The notes under the pieces: model-generated | Database searches by the model: none | Told to the model about the DNA's origin: nothing | What the model saw: only the letters and a program-made list of their open reading frames with translations | Program-made: the position numbers and the translations under genes | In this document: piece after piece, positions 25,224 to 37,185 of the stretch | How positions within the stretch are numbered: the first letter of the stretch is position 1 | How the letters are laid out: every line of letters starts with the position of its first letter | DNA from: Hymenolepis diminuta | Lineage: Eukaryota; Platyhelminthes; Cestoda; Cyclophyllidea; Hymenolepididae | Assembly: GCA_900708905.1 (NCBI GenBank) | Contig: CAADRB010000052.1 | Span: 858,684-922,683, forward strand | DNA length: 64,000 nt | Direction: 5' to 3'

Positions 25224-28200
25224 GTAACGTTCACATTTTCCTGAATATTAAATGACCGTTCGCTCATTTAACGCAGTCTCTGTACCTTAATTAGTTTCAG
25301 TCTATTACTCGAAATCCTGTTGAATCACATTGAAACCCATAGCATGAATATAAAATGAGAAATTCAGTGATTCTTTGCCAAGGTAAAAATATTTTGGCTT
25401 CTGGCGAAGGATAGTGGGAAAACAGTCAAGATATTAAGCCCTTATTACTCAGTAAAGCTCTTTGCACCAGATGTTCGGTTAAAGATAATATCTCTGGTGG
25501 GTATCTTCATTTTGTCTAAAACTTGATAAAATGGAAGACTGCAAAATTTACAGGAGACGCTGAGGATTGAGTTCAACTGAAAAGATGAGATAAGCGCCAC
25601 TATCTGCGCGATTTGGGACGTTTAGTTTTTTGTTTCGCAAAAAGTAGAAATGTGAAATAAATAATTAATAAGTGCAAACAAATACAAATCTGTCTTCAAA
25701 AAAATCGACAGTTCCACTCGACGGCCTTCAGAATGCTACGGTTCCAACTACATTAAACTTCAAAAGAGAGCGGTACGAATTACAGGTGGAGATTTAAGGA
25801 AGTCTGTATTCTAAGACCGAAACACTCCTTTTCCTTTTTTCATTAATAACTCCCATATTCGAGATCGGTAATTAAAATTCAGTGGTACCCATTTCGGATC
25901 AGTTTGAAATCCAAAGATTGCTCAAATTCTGTAAATATGCAGATATCGTCTTTGCCGTTTAGTTTGAAGGATGGCTCTCTATATATCTTCCAAAATTACT
26001 CTTTGGTCAACATCCTTTATGAAACTACGTTGGTTTTTCGCCTTATTATGTCCTCCTACTCAAACCCCTGCCTGTCATACCTAGACGAGGCTTTCAAATC
26101 TCCTTTGTTCTATAACTGTCACGTTTCAAATAAAAGTACATGTGCACTTATATACTTACCCGGGTCCTTGTCCAAATGACTCATAAACTGTCTTTGTATT
26201 TCGGCCCACACGTACGCGCTAGCACACGATTGTCATTTTCTGACACTTATACTTTCCTCTCATCACCTCTCTCTCTCGTCTCTCTCTTACTCCCTCGAAT
26301 CTTCATCGTGGTTTATTCAAAACACTTTGGCCTTCACAACTTTTTGTGCTCTGCTTTGTGGGACTGTTGTTTGCTGTTGTTAGCTGCTAACTAGAGTCTT
26401 AGGTTCTATGATCTGTTTCCGGTTCTTTAGTTCCTGCAGTTTGGTAACTCTTAAAGTGGTGGCCTCAGTTCCTGTCACTTCATCCCCAACACACTGCTAA
26501 GCCTTCCCCCCTTCTGCACAACATTAACTCCAACACACTGGTGCCCGGGGCGAGGCATTAGTCTTGACTTCTAAATCAGTGACCTCCGTTCTTGTTACTC
26601 CATGTTTTTTTAGTAAACAAGTCCAGATAAGTTTTCAGAACATCTGACCTCAAACTTGTAGATATATATTCATTTAATAACTTTGTTTGTTGAGCTGAAC
26701 CATAATCTTTTCCTTTTTTGAAGGAAATACTGTTAAGAATTGAAAGAAACAATGTAGAATCAAACTTTTTGCACAATCTGTAAAGTAACCTATATGATCC
26801 AGGTGAGCTTTTAGCTGAGCTATTTTGGAATCTGGTATTGTATGAAGCAATTATGATTGTTAGGATAAAAATACCCCATCTCTGCTTTGTTTACGCGCTT
26901 TTCTCCCTCCTGCAAAGCTATTTGCAGTTCCACCAATCAATGTACGCTATTATTGCCATAGTTAGTATCTTTGACACTGTAAAATGCTTCACAGCTTTCT
27001 TTATGAAAAGGAATGTCAAAAAATATCAAAGCTTAAAAGACTGCTAAGGGACAAGTCTAAAATTACAAATTTACATCATTCGTTAAGCTTACCTTCAATG
27101 AGCTCTAGTGAGCACTGTTGGGTTGAAAAAATCGGTTCTTGTCTTCCCTACCCGCTTTTAGCTGTAATACGGCACAAGACAATCCCAGTCTTGTGCCAAT
27201 CTGAATTATTTCATTATTTCTCGTGCTTAGATATTAGTAAGTGAATTTCGCAGTGTCAATTTGAATAAAGGCGATATTTTTAAAAATGAAATAACGTGCA
27301 TTAGGCCAATGCTGAGGGGTTGAATTCGGTTCCGTTAATCCGCTAATCGCTAATATTTTACGTACGTCCATTGTAGAAAGAAGACCTCTGGATGCTTCTC
27401 CGCAGAGTTGACCTTCAACAACTACATGTGCAATTCCTCAGCTAATTCCTCTTCCGCAATCGGTCCGACTTCCTGTACACCAACTCCCGCTTCAACTGGG
27501 ACAATGACAATGGCATCTCCACGAGGAGGTAGCGATTGGATGATCTCCTGGCAACAACAACGACCTTCTGCTCACCACTGTCCAGCTGCTCACCCACAAA
27601 CACAACAACAGGGTCTGAATAATGAGGAGGATTTCTTCAATACTGCGGGAAGCTATCAAAATTACGCAGGGTTAGGTAGTACCGCTACAACGATTGTCAA
27701 TAATCGGTGCGGATTTTTTCCCAATCCTACTCCGCCTTCTTCACTTCCTCCTCAGCCTCAAACACAACCGTCGGCTGTCGTGAACAGTCAGATTTCAAAT
27801 GTGATGGTTCCACCTCGGGTATTAAATTCGTCCTGTGGAAATCCTTTTGAAAATGTGGAAGAATTCCCTTTACAACAGGCTAGTTTATTGACCATCTACT
27901 AGTTCCGGTATTTGAAATGTATTGTAAGAGAGTATGTGATGGCTTGTTATTGTAAGAACTACAGAGTATAGGTCAGCTTTGACCATTCAAAATCCCTTCG
28001 ATCCTCATCACAGGACAAATTAGAGAAGGGAAGACAGTGCTATTAAAGTCTTTATTTACAACAGAGAGAAATCTAAACGAGGGAGGAAGACAAAAGGACT
28101 TTGGGTAAAAGAGTCAGTCTTGGAACAAAGTAATTAGGGTGTATTGCTAGGCCCTTGGTAAAGGTTCTAATAAATTACGGAAGGGTGCATCTGAATCGAT

Positions 28201-31200
28201 TGACTGAATTGATTAGGCATGACCGAATTCTTTTCTATGTTGTTAATGCAATCTTCTTCTGTGTTTTCAGCAGGTTTCAAGCAAGACACAAGGTATTGGT
28301 GGAGAAAGTGGTGTTGGAGTTGGTGGCGTTCCTCCATCAGCGCCCGCTTGTCTCCCGAAAGGAGGTGGTGGTGGCGGCAACGGTTCTCCTTCTTCCTCCA
28401 CAGGTGGAGGCGGTGGCGGTGGAAACCGAATTCTCCAATCGGCCAACTCTATCCAATCTGTCACTGTCTTCTCCAAACACGGCACCGGTATGACTTCTCC
28501 TCTCAATCGGCGTCCTTCGGCCACGGAGTGCGTAAATAAACCAGTGCGACCGTCCTCTGATACAAATGTGATATCGCTGACGGATAATCCCGGTGCACCA
28601 ATGTTAAAGATGGACAGTACACTCTCGTTGGACACAGACTCCCGGACGAGACCCTGCTGCTTTTGTTGGTGTTGTTGCTGTTCGTGCTCCTGGTCAGTCT
28701 GGATACTACTTATCAGATTTTTAGTAATGTATGCACTCTCAGGCTGAATTCACTTTCAGTTAAAGGGTTTGTTACTTTCGTTTATATGTCCGTTTGTTAA
28801 TGATGATGACATGCGGGTACATAGCTATAGCAAAGGAGATGTAGTTTGGTGAAAGGGCAGGGAGATTTAACTCATCTGATTTCGGATTTTTACTTCACTT
28901 CTCAGCTGCTGCATTTTCAAAAGACCATTTGGGGAGGCTTGCACTAACCCCGATACCTACCTTAAGAATGGCATTCTGATATGTGGTATTTCAAACACCC
29001 GTGTTTTTAAAAGACTAAAAATAACCGGAAATTGGAAATTGGTATCCATTGATCAATGCACCCGAGATGTGTTGATCCCGTCAATGGTGCAAGAGGGGCA
29101 GCTTCCTACTTCGCCATTTTTGATCAAATTCTTTTGAGGTGGGAATTCGCGCTTTTGGAGACAGGAATTAACGTTGTTGATTTTTTTAGCCATGACAGCT
29201 CAGTCTATCACAAGATTTCCGGCGTCTTGATCGATTTGTCTTGCATTTCATTTTAATCTTACTTGTTATCTGATGACTTTTCATAACAGCTCAAAGTCGA
29301 AGTCTTTATAACTTAGCTGCTGGATTTCTCAGAGGAATCCGCTGAGATAACTCTTTACATGCTCTGGAGTTACGAGAGCACAATTTTAAGGTCAGTCCTC
29401 TCGTTGTATTGAGGAGAGCTCTGCGAACATCTCAATGAACCTATCGTTTGCTTTGACTGATAATAGAAAATTACGTTACTTTGTTTGTTTTCAGTACCGT
29501 TATTTTGTCTTATCAGGATGTTGGCAATTTCTCGAATGCAGTTATAACAGTTACCTCTTCGATGAGTTTAGAAAATAGGACTTTCTTTTTGTTTGCAGCG
29601 TCCGAGTCCGGCCACCGATAGAGAGTGGCAAGCGATCTACGCACAGTACAGAAGAACCCCATCGACCTGAAGCTCAACTACTCGAGCCAAGGTCAGTCTA
29701 CTGAAAATTTTTAATTTTTATATTCTATTTCAGTAACTTTTCAATTTAACTCTCATATTTCTCTTCTTAAGCATAATTTGATCGAAATTGCTCTCGTTTT
29801 ATTTAAAAGAGAGGCTCGCTTCTAGAACTGGAGCACTCGCATTGATACTATATGGTAGCCCCTTATCCATAATTTTATCACGGAGTAAACGCTGAAAACC
29901 GCGGTTATAATCATGAGTCTTTTGCAACCCCAGGACTGAAATTCTTTTATTGGGCTTGGGTTCTTCATTTGTGTGTAAATTTGACAATTTCTCACTTAGA
30001 TTAGCCGCCACTAGACGTAAATGGCGACTCAACTGTACTAAAATTCATGAAATCACCTCTGTCCCTTAATTGGGACAGATGTGTTTGTGAGCGCAACTTA
30101 TAAACGATTGGGACGGCAGAATTCTAGACTGAATTCTCCATTCAATGCTGATAATACCTCCTAATCCTTTTATTCCCCTCTTTTTTTATACCTCTCTTTG
30201 TATTTATTGTGATCAGGGTCTTGAGAGATGCTAAAAATAATCCAGCAGATGAGTCATATGGTAGTTGAAGGGTAATGTTTTCCAGCTCACACCTGACGTA
30301 GGAAGGTGGATTCTGACGAGAACTTCATATTCCTGACCAACTTTAGCTGGTACGGATGATCGCGCCGTTCAGTAAATAGGTGTTAGGGAGTTTCGTGAAA
30401 GGCTCTTATTTGACAGCCTTAGGTTGACTCGTAGCATTAGAACGTACATATCCAGTGAGTGGAGTCGGACGTTGACAAGATGATGATTTCTGAAGCATTA
30501 TAACTACAGAGTAGTATGAAAGTGCTCTCACATTCCTATGTTACTATTGAGATTGATTTCTTGATGCACTATAATTACATTCGTATTCTCATTATTGTAT
30601 AATGAGAATAGTTTCTGAATATTATATTTGCTGATATACAACTCCCAAACTTTTAAGACTTTTCTATTAATTTAGGACGTCCTATGAGGAGGTACTTTCT
30701 TGGTCGGAGTCTTTTGACAATCTCATGCGGTGTTTTACTTCTCCCAATGGAACAGGTACAATCATTAACTGCCTTGAATTTGGTTAAAAAATCTATATCT
30801 TTGACATTTCTGCTAAGAGTACGTGTGTTTTGTGCTCATATCACGTCAGGGTCACCAATTTTAAGAGAGAGAAAGACTGAGCGTTGAGCTCTGTGGTGTA
30901 GAAGTGGTGCGTGTGTGTAAGGTCATTTACCTAAGGGCACAAATACACTTTTAAGTTGAAAAAAATAGGGACAGGCTGGGAATAACTGAGATGAGTCAAT
31001 AACAGTGTATGTAGCGTGATCCAAATGGATATTTTTTGAGACACATCATATTAGATAAATAAGGCAAATAAATATGAAAGGGCTTAAAGGAAAAAGAGCA
31101 TAAATGTCACAAATGGGGAGAGCAGGCAGCCATTTGACTCATGTCCGCCCCAATCCCCTTGAGCGATGGCGACCGATGACCATATTCCAAATCTGGTCAA

Positions 31201-32938
31201 TGGTCATACTGAGCTCCCAATTCGGCTTCCCTTTATTACAATTGTCATGCATCTGACTAACGTAAGAGCTTAAATTTAACGAGCTTTTGCATGTCTGAGA
31301 TATTTTCGAACATGCCTGTCTGGTATTAAACACTGTACAATTCTCCTTCATTACTCCCATGGATAGTTGGACAGAAGGCCTTTCGAGAGTTTCTGCGGTC
31401 AGAATACAGTGAAGAAAATATCCTCTTTTGGCTGGCCTGTGAAGAACTTAAAACTGAGACAAACTCTGAGGCTGTGGAAGAGAAAGCTCGACTCATCTAC
31501 GAAGACTACATCTCCATCCTTTCACCCAAGGAGGTATGCTTCTAGCACTTCAATAGTACTTTTTATTTGCTCTTTAAATATGAAATTAACGGCAATTACT
31601 CCAAAGGTGGATTTAAATTAGCAGATACATATGTTGTGGGCAAAATAACAGAGTTAATAAATATAAGGGGCAGATAAAGCAGCTATTTAAGGTAGTAGGT
31701 TAATGGGAGTAAACAGAGAGAGAGAGAGAGGGCTATAGGGGTAGAAGGTAGGAGGAGCTGCTGAAAGAAAAGAGCTGTTTATAGGACCGGACTATATGAA
31801 TTGACCGACGGGATTTGGAACAAGGCAAGTCGAGTAGATGTGTGACAGAAACGGTGAACGTCAGAGTCGGAACTTGGATATCGATAACGCTTGGGCAATA
31901 AAAACGGTTTAAAGACAGTTGGGTAGAGAATGATGACTTTTAAGTTGAAAGTGGGGTTATTGTCTGATGACCGTTTGAGTTATATTGTGAATAACTATTA
32001 ATTTCTTAGATATAGTCAAACAACTTTATTCACCTTTTTTCGATAATAGCTTTGATATTATTTATTGGAAGAAATAAATGAATTCATTGGTGAATTTGAA
32101 CTGATTGAATACAATTTCTATTTGTAATTCAGAGTTCACTGGGCTTGAGCTCTTGAATTAGACCTGCAAATTTAACCTCTTCATGGTTGTATTTAATAAA
32201 TATTCTTTTGCTGAAAGTTTTTGTTTGGTTCACACCCTCTATATTTGTTTGAATAAGCTGATGATGGTCCTGAAGTTGGTCTTTTAGCTACCTATAATTT
32301 TAATGGGAATTAATGACGTTACTTTTGATTGTTTCTCGAACGACCGTCTATTTTCATTTCCCCCAATTAGTTGTGGATTTTCGTAGAGGTCACCATTCTT
32401 GATCCGACTACGTTGTAGAATGGTGTCCAAGTATTGCTTGACTTGGGTGTAATTTTAATATTTTCACCTTTTATTGAAATTTTTACAAAAGAGTTTATCG
32501 AGTTCTTCATGTAGTTAATTTATTTTCCGTTTAGAACACTTAGAATGTTGAGATAAATTTGCTGATGAAATTCTTTAACTTTAAGATCATTAAAGGAGTA
32601 AGATACAATTGTCCCTTTTCGTGTCAAGTAGTTATTTAGTGGGTTTTAGATTACAATTATTTTGGAAGTTCTGAAAAAAATCCGTTTTTTTTAATTTAAG
32701 GAGTAGTGCAAAAAGAAAATGTTTAACCTGCTATAACTTTCATATTTTATTGTAGGTGAGTCTGGATTCGCGTGTTCGGGAGATGATAAACACCAACATG
32801 ACTCAACCAACACCGCACACATTCGATGAAGCCCAACTGCAGATCTACACTCTAATGCAACGTGACTCCTATCCACGTTTTCTTAATTCACGGATTTACA
32901 AGGACCTCCTCGCAATGACGAAAGGCGAGACTTCCTAG
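24871..32938 (+). CDS. RGS protein, RZ (RGS17/19/20) subfamily, seven coding exons, 579 aa
   Basis: Coding exons are 24871-25223, 27377-27818, 28271-28692, 29599-29691, 30676-30755, 31367-31533 and 32756-32938. The spliced length is 1740 bases and every junction keeps frame. Residues 1-393 are low-complexity, rich in Ser, Pro, Gln and Gly. Residues 394-406 form the cysteine string [13 protein letters not shown], the palmitoylated hallmark of the RZ subfamily. The RGS domain covers about 446-571, with [40 protein letters not shown] and [13 protein letters not shown] domains accelerate GTP hydrolysis by G-alpha subunits, and RZ members act mainly on G-alpha i/z at membranes. Contact residues of the family (SEEN, and Asp-Ser and Arg in DSYPRFL) are present. 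The N-terminal extension is some 350 residues longer than in the roughly 210-residue vertebrate proteins. The start ATG sits on a 3' splice site with an in-frame TAG just upstream. Splice sites are my reading and are untested. Confidence 0.88.
26000..26395 (-). repeat. Family A interspersed repeat, copy 3
   Basis: On the minus strand it starts near 26395 with TTAGCAGCTAAC. It then carries AAGCAGAGCACAAAAAGTTG, a GA-rich tract, CAGTTTATGAGTCATTTGG and a distal block that aligns with the 3' part of copy 1. It lies inside an RGS intron (25224-27376), in the opposite orientation to the gene. Confidence 0.55.
27377..27818 (+). CDS. RGS gene coding exon 2
   Basis: Encodes residues 118-265, rich in Ser, Thr, Pro, Asn and Gln. 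The acceptor is GTCCATTGTAG ending at 27376 and the donor is CCTCGG then GTATTA. The donor was chosen because it alone gives a reasonable site in the phase 0 required by exon 3. If the exon is read through, the frame stays open to a stop at 27900-27902. Confidence 0.7.
28271..28692 (+). CDS. RGS gene coding exon 3 (cysteine string)
   Basis: Encodes residues 266-405 plus two bases: two poly-Gly tracts, a Ser-rich segment ([13 protein letters not shown]), then the cysteine string. The acceptor is a CAGCAG tandem site, so the first Gln may be optional. The donor is CTCCTG then GTCAGT. The split codon TG+C restores Cys, which strongly supports this junction. Confidence 0.85.
29599..29691 (+). CDS. 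RGS gene coding exon 4 (linker)
   Basis: Short exon encoding [20 protein letters not shown] and a further ten residues, which links the cysteine string to the RGS domain. The acceptor is TTTGTTTGCAG and the donor is CCAAG then GTCAGT, both near consensus. In other RZ proteins the cysteine string is also followed closely by a VR pair. Confidence 0.8.
30676..30755 (+). CDS. RGS gene coding exon 5 (RGS helix 1 region)
   Basis: Too short to stand out as an open frame; found from phase and similarity. It encodes [17 protein letters not shown] and nine further residues, matching the EEVLSWSxxFDxxM start of RZ-type RGS domains. The acceptor is TTAATTTAG and the donor is AACAG then GTACAA. Phases (2 in, 1 out) fit both neighbours. 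Confidence 0.85.
31367..31533 (+). CDS. RGS gene coding exon 6 (RGS core)
   Basis: Encodes the start of the RGS core with [23 protein letters not shown] and [12 protein letters not shown]. The acceptor is ATGGATAG and the donor is AAGGAG then GTATGC. Similarity to animal RGS17/20-type proteins is very high over the whole exon, in contrast with exons 1-3. Confidence 0.92.
31715..31731. repeat. (AG)n microsatellite
   Basis: AG run in the last RGS intron. The flanks (31.66-31.95 kb) have a GA tract followed by CTGTTTATAGG, recalling family A, but the other family landmarks are not evident. Confidence 0.8.
32756..32938 (+). CDS. RGS gene coding exon 7 (RGS C-terminus, stop)
   Basis: Starts [12 protein letters not shown] directly after the acceptor TTTTATTGTAG and runs through [19 protein letters not shown] to a TAG at 32936-32938. 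It completes the RGS domain and leaves only a short tail of about ten residues. Confidence 0.92.
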   Translation: MSLDSRVREMINTNMTQPTPHTFDEAQLQIYTLMQRDSYPRFLNSRIYKDLLAMTKGETS

Positions 32939-33590
32939 GGGGGAAAAATCCCTCATCTCCCTGTACAGTTAAAACAGCGAAATACTACACTCCTTTAAAA
33001 TTCCAATCCCAAAGTACTGCCAGTCTGGTTCTGGTGATTTCAAAATATAAGCACTACTTGTAATAATTCAGTAGAAAACTTATTTTATTCGTGACAGTCA
33101 AAAATGTGCTTTCATACACACGCACAATCCATTATACACACGCAAATGAAGATAAATCTATAACCGGATTAATTCCGATTGTATTGTGATAGTTGTTGCT
33201 GACATTAAGGACGGTGACAACCCAAAGAAAAAAACTTCCTTCAACTCTTTCAATTTCTCATTACGAGATTTTCCTTTACTTCCTCCCTTTTCCTTAGTCA
33301 TACAGAAGATGAGCGGCTGTGAAGCATCCGGTAAACTTTTTTTGTCGTCGCCGCAAGTAGTCAACATTGTCTTCACATTATCTCGCTCTTTCAAACACAA
33401 TCGATTCAACCGATGTAAGAAACAAAGAAAAGAATAAAAAAAGATATAGTTCCTCTACTTGCTCCTTGTTCTCTATCACGATAGCAGAAGTCGCTTCGAA
33501 AAATATTCATAGAAGACTATCAATGCAATACGAGCGTGGCGTTCATATAAGTGGAAACAAATGTTTGTAATAAAAATTCTTTATGAATAA
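32939..33590 (+). other. Probable 3' UTR of the RGS gene
   Basis: Follows the stop codon and has no coding similarity. AATAAA hexamers lie at 33433-33438 and 33569-33574, so transcript ends near 33.46 or 33.6 kb are plausible. The exact cleavage site cannot be seen. Confidence 0.35.
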
Positions 33591-34504
33591 TTTAATCAAA
33601 GGAAGTAAATTACGGCTCTCAAATATCTCTTCTCTGTATGAAACGACTACTACATTGTTGATAAGTATTTCAACGAATGTATCATGAAATTTGAATCCCA
33701 GAATGTGAGCTGCTCATTTAGTAAATATTGCAAAACCTAAGTCCAGAAATTAAATGAGGTACGACCGTTTTATATTTTGACGCTGCTCACAACATCTTCC
33801 GATCCCTGCATTTTTATCAATTATTGAGTTCTCTGTTAACCGGTTTCAGTTGCTTCCCGCAATCACTGTGAGGGACTACTTATCGCTTGCTGAACGCCAT
33901 TTTCAGTGATTGTTGATAATGTAATTACTACAAATGATTACAGCAATATCAATCGGTATAAATATATCGTTTCGTTACTAAGTTATTAAATATTTCGATT
34001 TCGGAGGTATCCTGAGTAGTTGAATCCACTCAAAATTTGTATCGGAGAACCTGAATAACTGTATATTTGTATCAAGGGAGTTAGAAAAACCTTGAAAAAG
34101 TTTACCTTTTCCTTTTCTTTTGTTCATAATTACATAAAGGAATAGTGCAATTAGCAAATTTTGATGACACTCTGCAAAGAGTTTCCATGATTTAAACACT
34201 ACTTGCCTCTGGTAGTTAGCTCCGAGTTATCATATATTCGCGAAAAATGACCCGACCCTCATTCACCACTTTCATATGCATAAGAAAGAAACGGTCTGGT
34301 GAGTATCTATGACATCAGAAGTAAGAATACTTTGATTCCAACCCAAAAAGCTCTATTATTTTGAAATAAACTTTATAATCAAATATGATAAGAATCGGTT
34401 TATATTTGTCCGTTTTGCTGGGCAATTTATTTAAAAAAGATCGGGTATTTCATTATGGTTATTTTATTAAAGTTGTCCTCAGTAATAGGGCAATTTTCAC
34501 AATT

Positions 34505-34650
34505 TTTGACTGACCGGTATCATTTAATGAGGAGGGTCTCGTCTTACCGCTTTCTTCCAACTGTTGATCTCATTGGCAACTAAAATAGCAGGGAGGAGAT
34601 AAAATTTATCAGTTTTTTAGTTTAAAGGTCGTTTTCCACTCACTCGGTGA
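34505..34650 (+). repeat. Family B interspersed repeat, copy 5 (partial)
   Basis: GACCGGTATCATTTAATGAGGAGGG and then GTCTCGTCTTACCGC correspond to the distal third of copy 1 (GACCTGTATTATTTAATC, GGTCTTGCCACTTG). The proximal part is not recognisable. Confidence 0.4.
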
Positions 34651-36660
34651 GGTATCTCCTTCTAAAGTCACAACGCTGGCCGTGGATTCTTGTCGAAACC
34701 GAATATTTTTTGCATTTTCTTCACATTAATTCCCACTTTTAATCTCTAACTCTAGTTAATGGCATTATAAGGCAAATACTGAGTATATAAAATGTCAAAA
34801 TGAAGTGTTTTTTTAAGAAACTTGTTTAATTATGTTGTTTTATTATAGTAAATAGCTTAATCCAAGTTAATTTGATTTTTCACTGGAGAATTTAGGGGGA
34901 ATTTGGAATGTTTGCTCGTGGCTAAGGCTACCACTAAAAACTGACAACCTCAGTTTCTAGACAACAATTCCAAGAATGTCGAATAGTAAAAATTTGATCA
35001 CGCAACAGCAGTCGAAATTTGGAAGAGAGAGAAAAAGAAATTCAGTAGAGAGAGGAGGAATGATGGCGAGAACGAGATCAAGAACCAAGAGATAAAAGGG
35101 GAGAGATCATGGTATCTGACCGTTTGCACCACTTGTATTAGAATCAACGTGTATCTGATTATACAGATCAAAAGCTGAGTTACCGGAGGAGAGTACAAAC
35201 CGAAGTTTAAACATAATTCAGGCGGGCGCAAAAACGTAATAATAGTATTTCATTAATAACGATACGTTGTTCGAAAAATAACTTTGAGGAACATTCAGGG
35301 AAATCCTTCAATAAGGCAGTCTTCATGCAGTGTAGGCCGAAGGAAGTAAGATGGAGACAATACTAATTCTTCTAGCGAAATCGCTGGCACTTTTGACACC
35401 GGAGTAAGAGAAAAGAGCTTGATCATTTTCGCTTTGCATCACTGGTGATGAGTCAAACATTGAGACGCCTTTCCTGTTAACTGTATGACAAAGTCTTGTT
35501 GTTAATTAAAGATATTTTTAGGGTGCTAATTCAAATTCATCACATTTGCCAGAAATAATGATAATAGCCAATCTATTTTCGTCAGTTTTATGGGCTAATT
35601 TATGAAAACTCGTGACAGTATGAGAGAGAAACTCTCTCTTTAAGGGTGGTAATCGCATATCTACCATCGATGGTAATAACTTATCAAAGATGTAAACATG
35701 CAGACACTTAAGGGAGATATTTAAAGAAACTCTGTGAGTCTAGTCTCTATTGATAGACTGGCCTTATGAGTGGAACAATATTTTTTTTGAGAAATTGTTC
35801 AGAAATCTATTTAGAGTGGAGTATTTAAACAACTAACATGATAATGACATTGTGGAATTTTATGATTATCTGTGACAAAGTAACTTGTTTCAACTTTGAA
35901 CTATGAATAAATAGCTGAGCGCAGAGGATACTCAAAATTGTCCCCTAATGAGTAAAGATGGTAATTTTATTGAAAGTACGAAAAAAGTCGAAAAAAGAAA
36001 GTGTTTAAGCTCATTTGAACGACAAATTTCAGTAGTTGTCCCTAATTTTCTGAATGAAATGGGATTTCTGATGTCTGGATTTTATTGGCCAATTAACTCT
36101 TCTCGGTAAAGAACATCGGTTTAAACAAGAAATAGATCGATACATTACAAATTATTTGTAATTTTGTCTCAAGTATCTTCCCACCATTTCCATTCAGAAA
36201 GTAAATGAACTGATGGATTGCCTTTCACGTCTCCTTTGGCAGTTTATTCGCTATCGAAGTGAGCAAATGAACGCGGTGGGTGTCGTGGTCGGGTCTGCAA
36301 AACGTGATTTGAGAGCAATTGTACTAACTGATCATTATGAGATAGATAGTTAACAACCCAATGGAACTCGAAGTCAAATGAAACAGGACGCCTTTGGGGT
36401 ACCGACTTTATTCTTACCTTCTTTGTGATTAGTCGTCTCTGTACTACGTATGGGATCATATTTTTGTTCCAAACACTTAATTCTTAATCACGGTGAAAAA
36501 ATTACTTGCCTTTTACTATTAAAGAGAGTTGTTATTAGTTAATCAGGAGAGAATGGCGATATAATAACCAAAGTAAGAAGAAATATTTATGATATCTTCA
36601 TGTTTTCGAAGTTACTTAATTAAATTCTGATTCAAGTGTTAGAGGTTGAAGGATGAATCC
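34650..36660. other. No gene recognised
   Basis: AT-rich sequence with a GA-rich stretch near 35020-35110. I see no homology, RNA gene or convincing exon. Confidence 0.5.
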
Positions 36661-36664
36661 CTCT

Positions 36665-37185
36665 CCTCCGAAATATTTTATCTTACACCATTCCTAATCA
36701 TCACAAAATTTGTTTATCTTGTCCTTATAAGTAATCTCTATAAGCCTTTAATCATTCTTGCGACCCAGGCACTCCATAGACAAACATCGTGTGTCCTCAA
36801 CTGGCCTATTTCTCATCGATCGGAAAAGGTAAGCATACCTCAGACGATAGTAGCAGACACCGCATGGTCGGCCCTGCTATTAGCAGTCTTGTCTGCACTG
36901 GCCCTTCCTTTCCCTACAATCGTCCCGACCAATTAAAGCACGCATACGATTATATTCTTATGCGTGTCTTCACCCCAAGTGTCGCTTATAAACAGCCTCC
37001 CATTAGACACACACACACACCAGGGAACCCCAGCTCGTCAGACGCATCTCTCCTTGCCTAATCCTTCTCCTCCAATTCTCTCTTTTCCCTTGAGACTCTG
37101 TACTGAGCTTTGTTTAATACAACCTGCTCAACGCAATCCTTGGCGTTCTTTTTCTTTCATTTACCGTTAGCCATCTGCCGCTACA
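36665..37185 (-). repeat. Family A interspersed repeat, copy 4
   Basis: Read on the minus strand from 37185 it starts TGTAGCGGCAGATGGCTAAC. It aligns almost base for base, with few gaps, to copy 5 at 38388-38905, through GAGGTATGCTTACC, CGATCGATGA and CAGTTGAGGACACACGATG. Together these two copies form a head-to-head inverted repeat with a spacer of about 1.2 kb. Confidence 0.75.
37007..37021. repeat. (AC)n microsatellite
   Basis: AC run inside family A copy 4. The equivalent position in copy 5 reads GTGTGTTTATGTGTG, so the tract belongs to the element. Confidence 0.85.

Noticed and set aside
25904..26394. Overlapping open frames of 91 and 84 codons
   Set aside because: They lie in an RGS intron and mostly overlap family A copy 3. 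No domain, no splice support, and not conserved in other copies.
28219..28635. Long frames in other registers and on the minus strand over RGS exon 3 (106-122 codons)
   Set aside because: Shadows of the Gly-rich coding exon; the frame that carries the cysteine string and fits both neighbours is the real one.
31660..31960. Possible sixth family A copy
   Set aside because: Only the GA tract and a TTTATAG segment match; start and end landmarks are missing.
35020..35110. GA-rich stretch as a family A copy
   Set aside because: Purine richness alone is not evidence; the flanking landmarks do not align.
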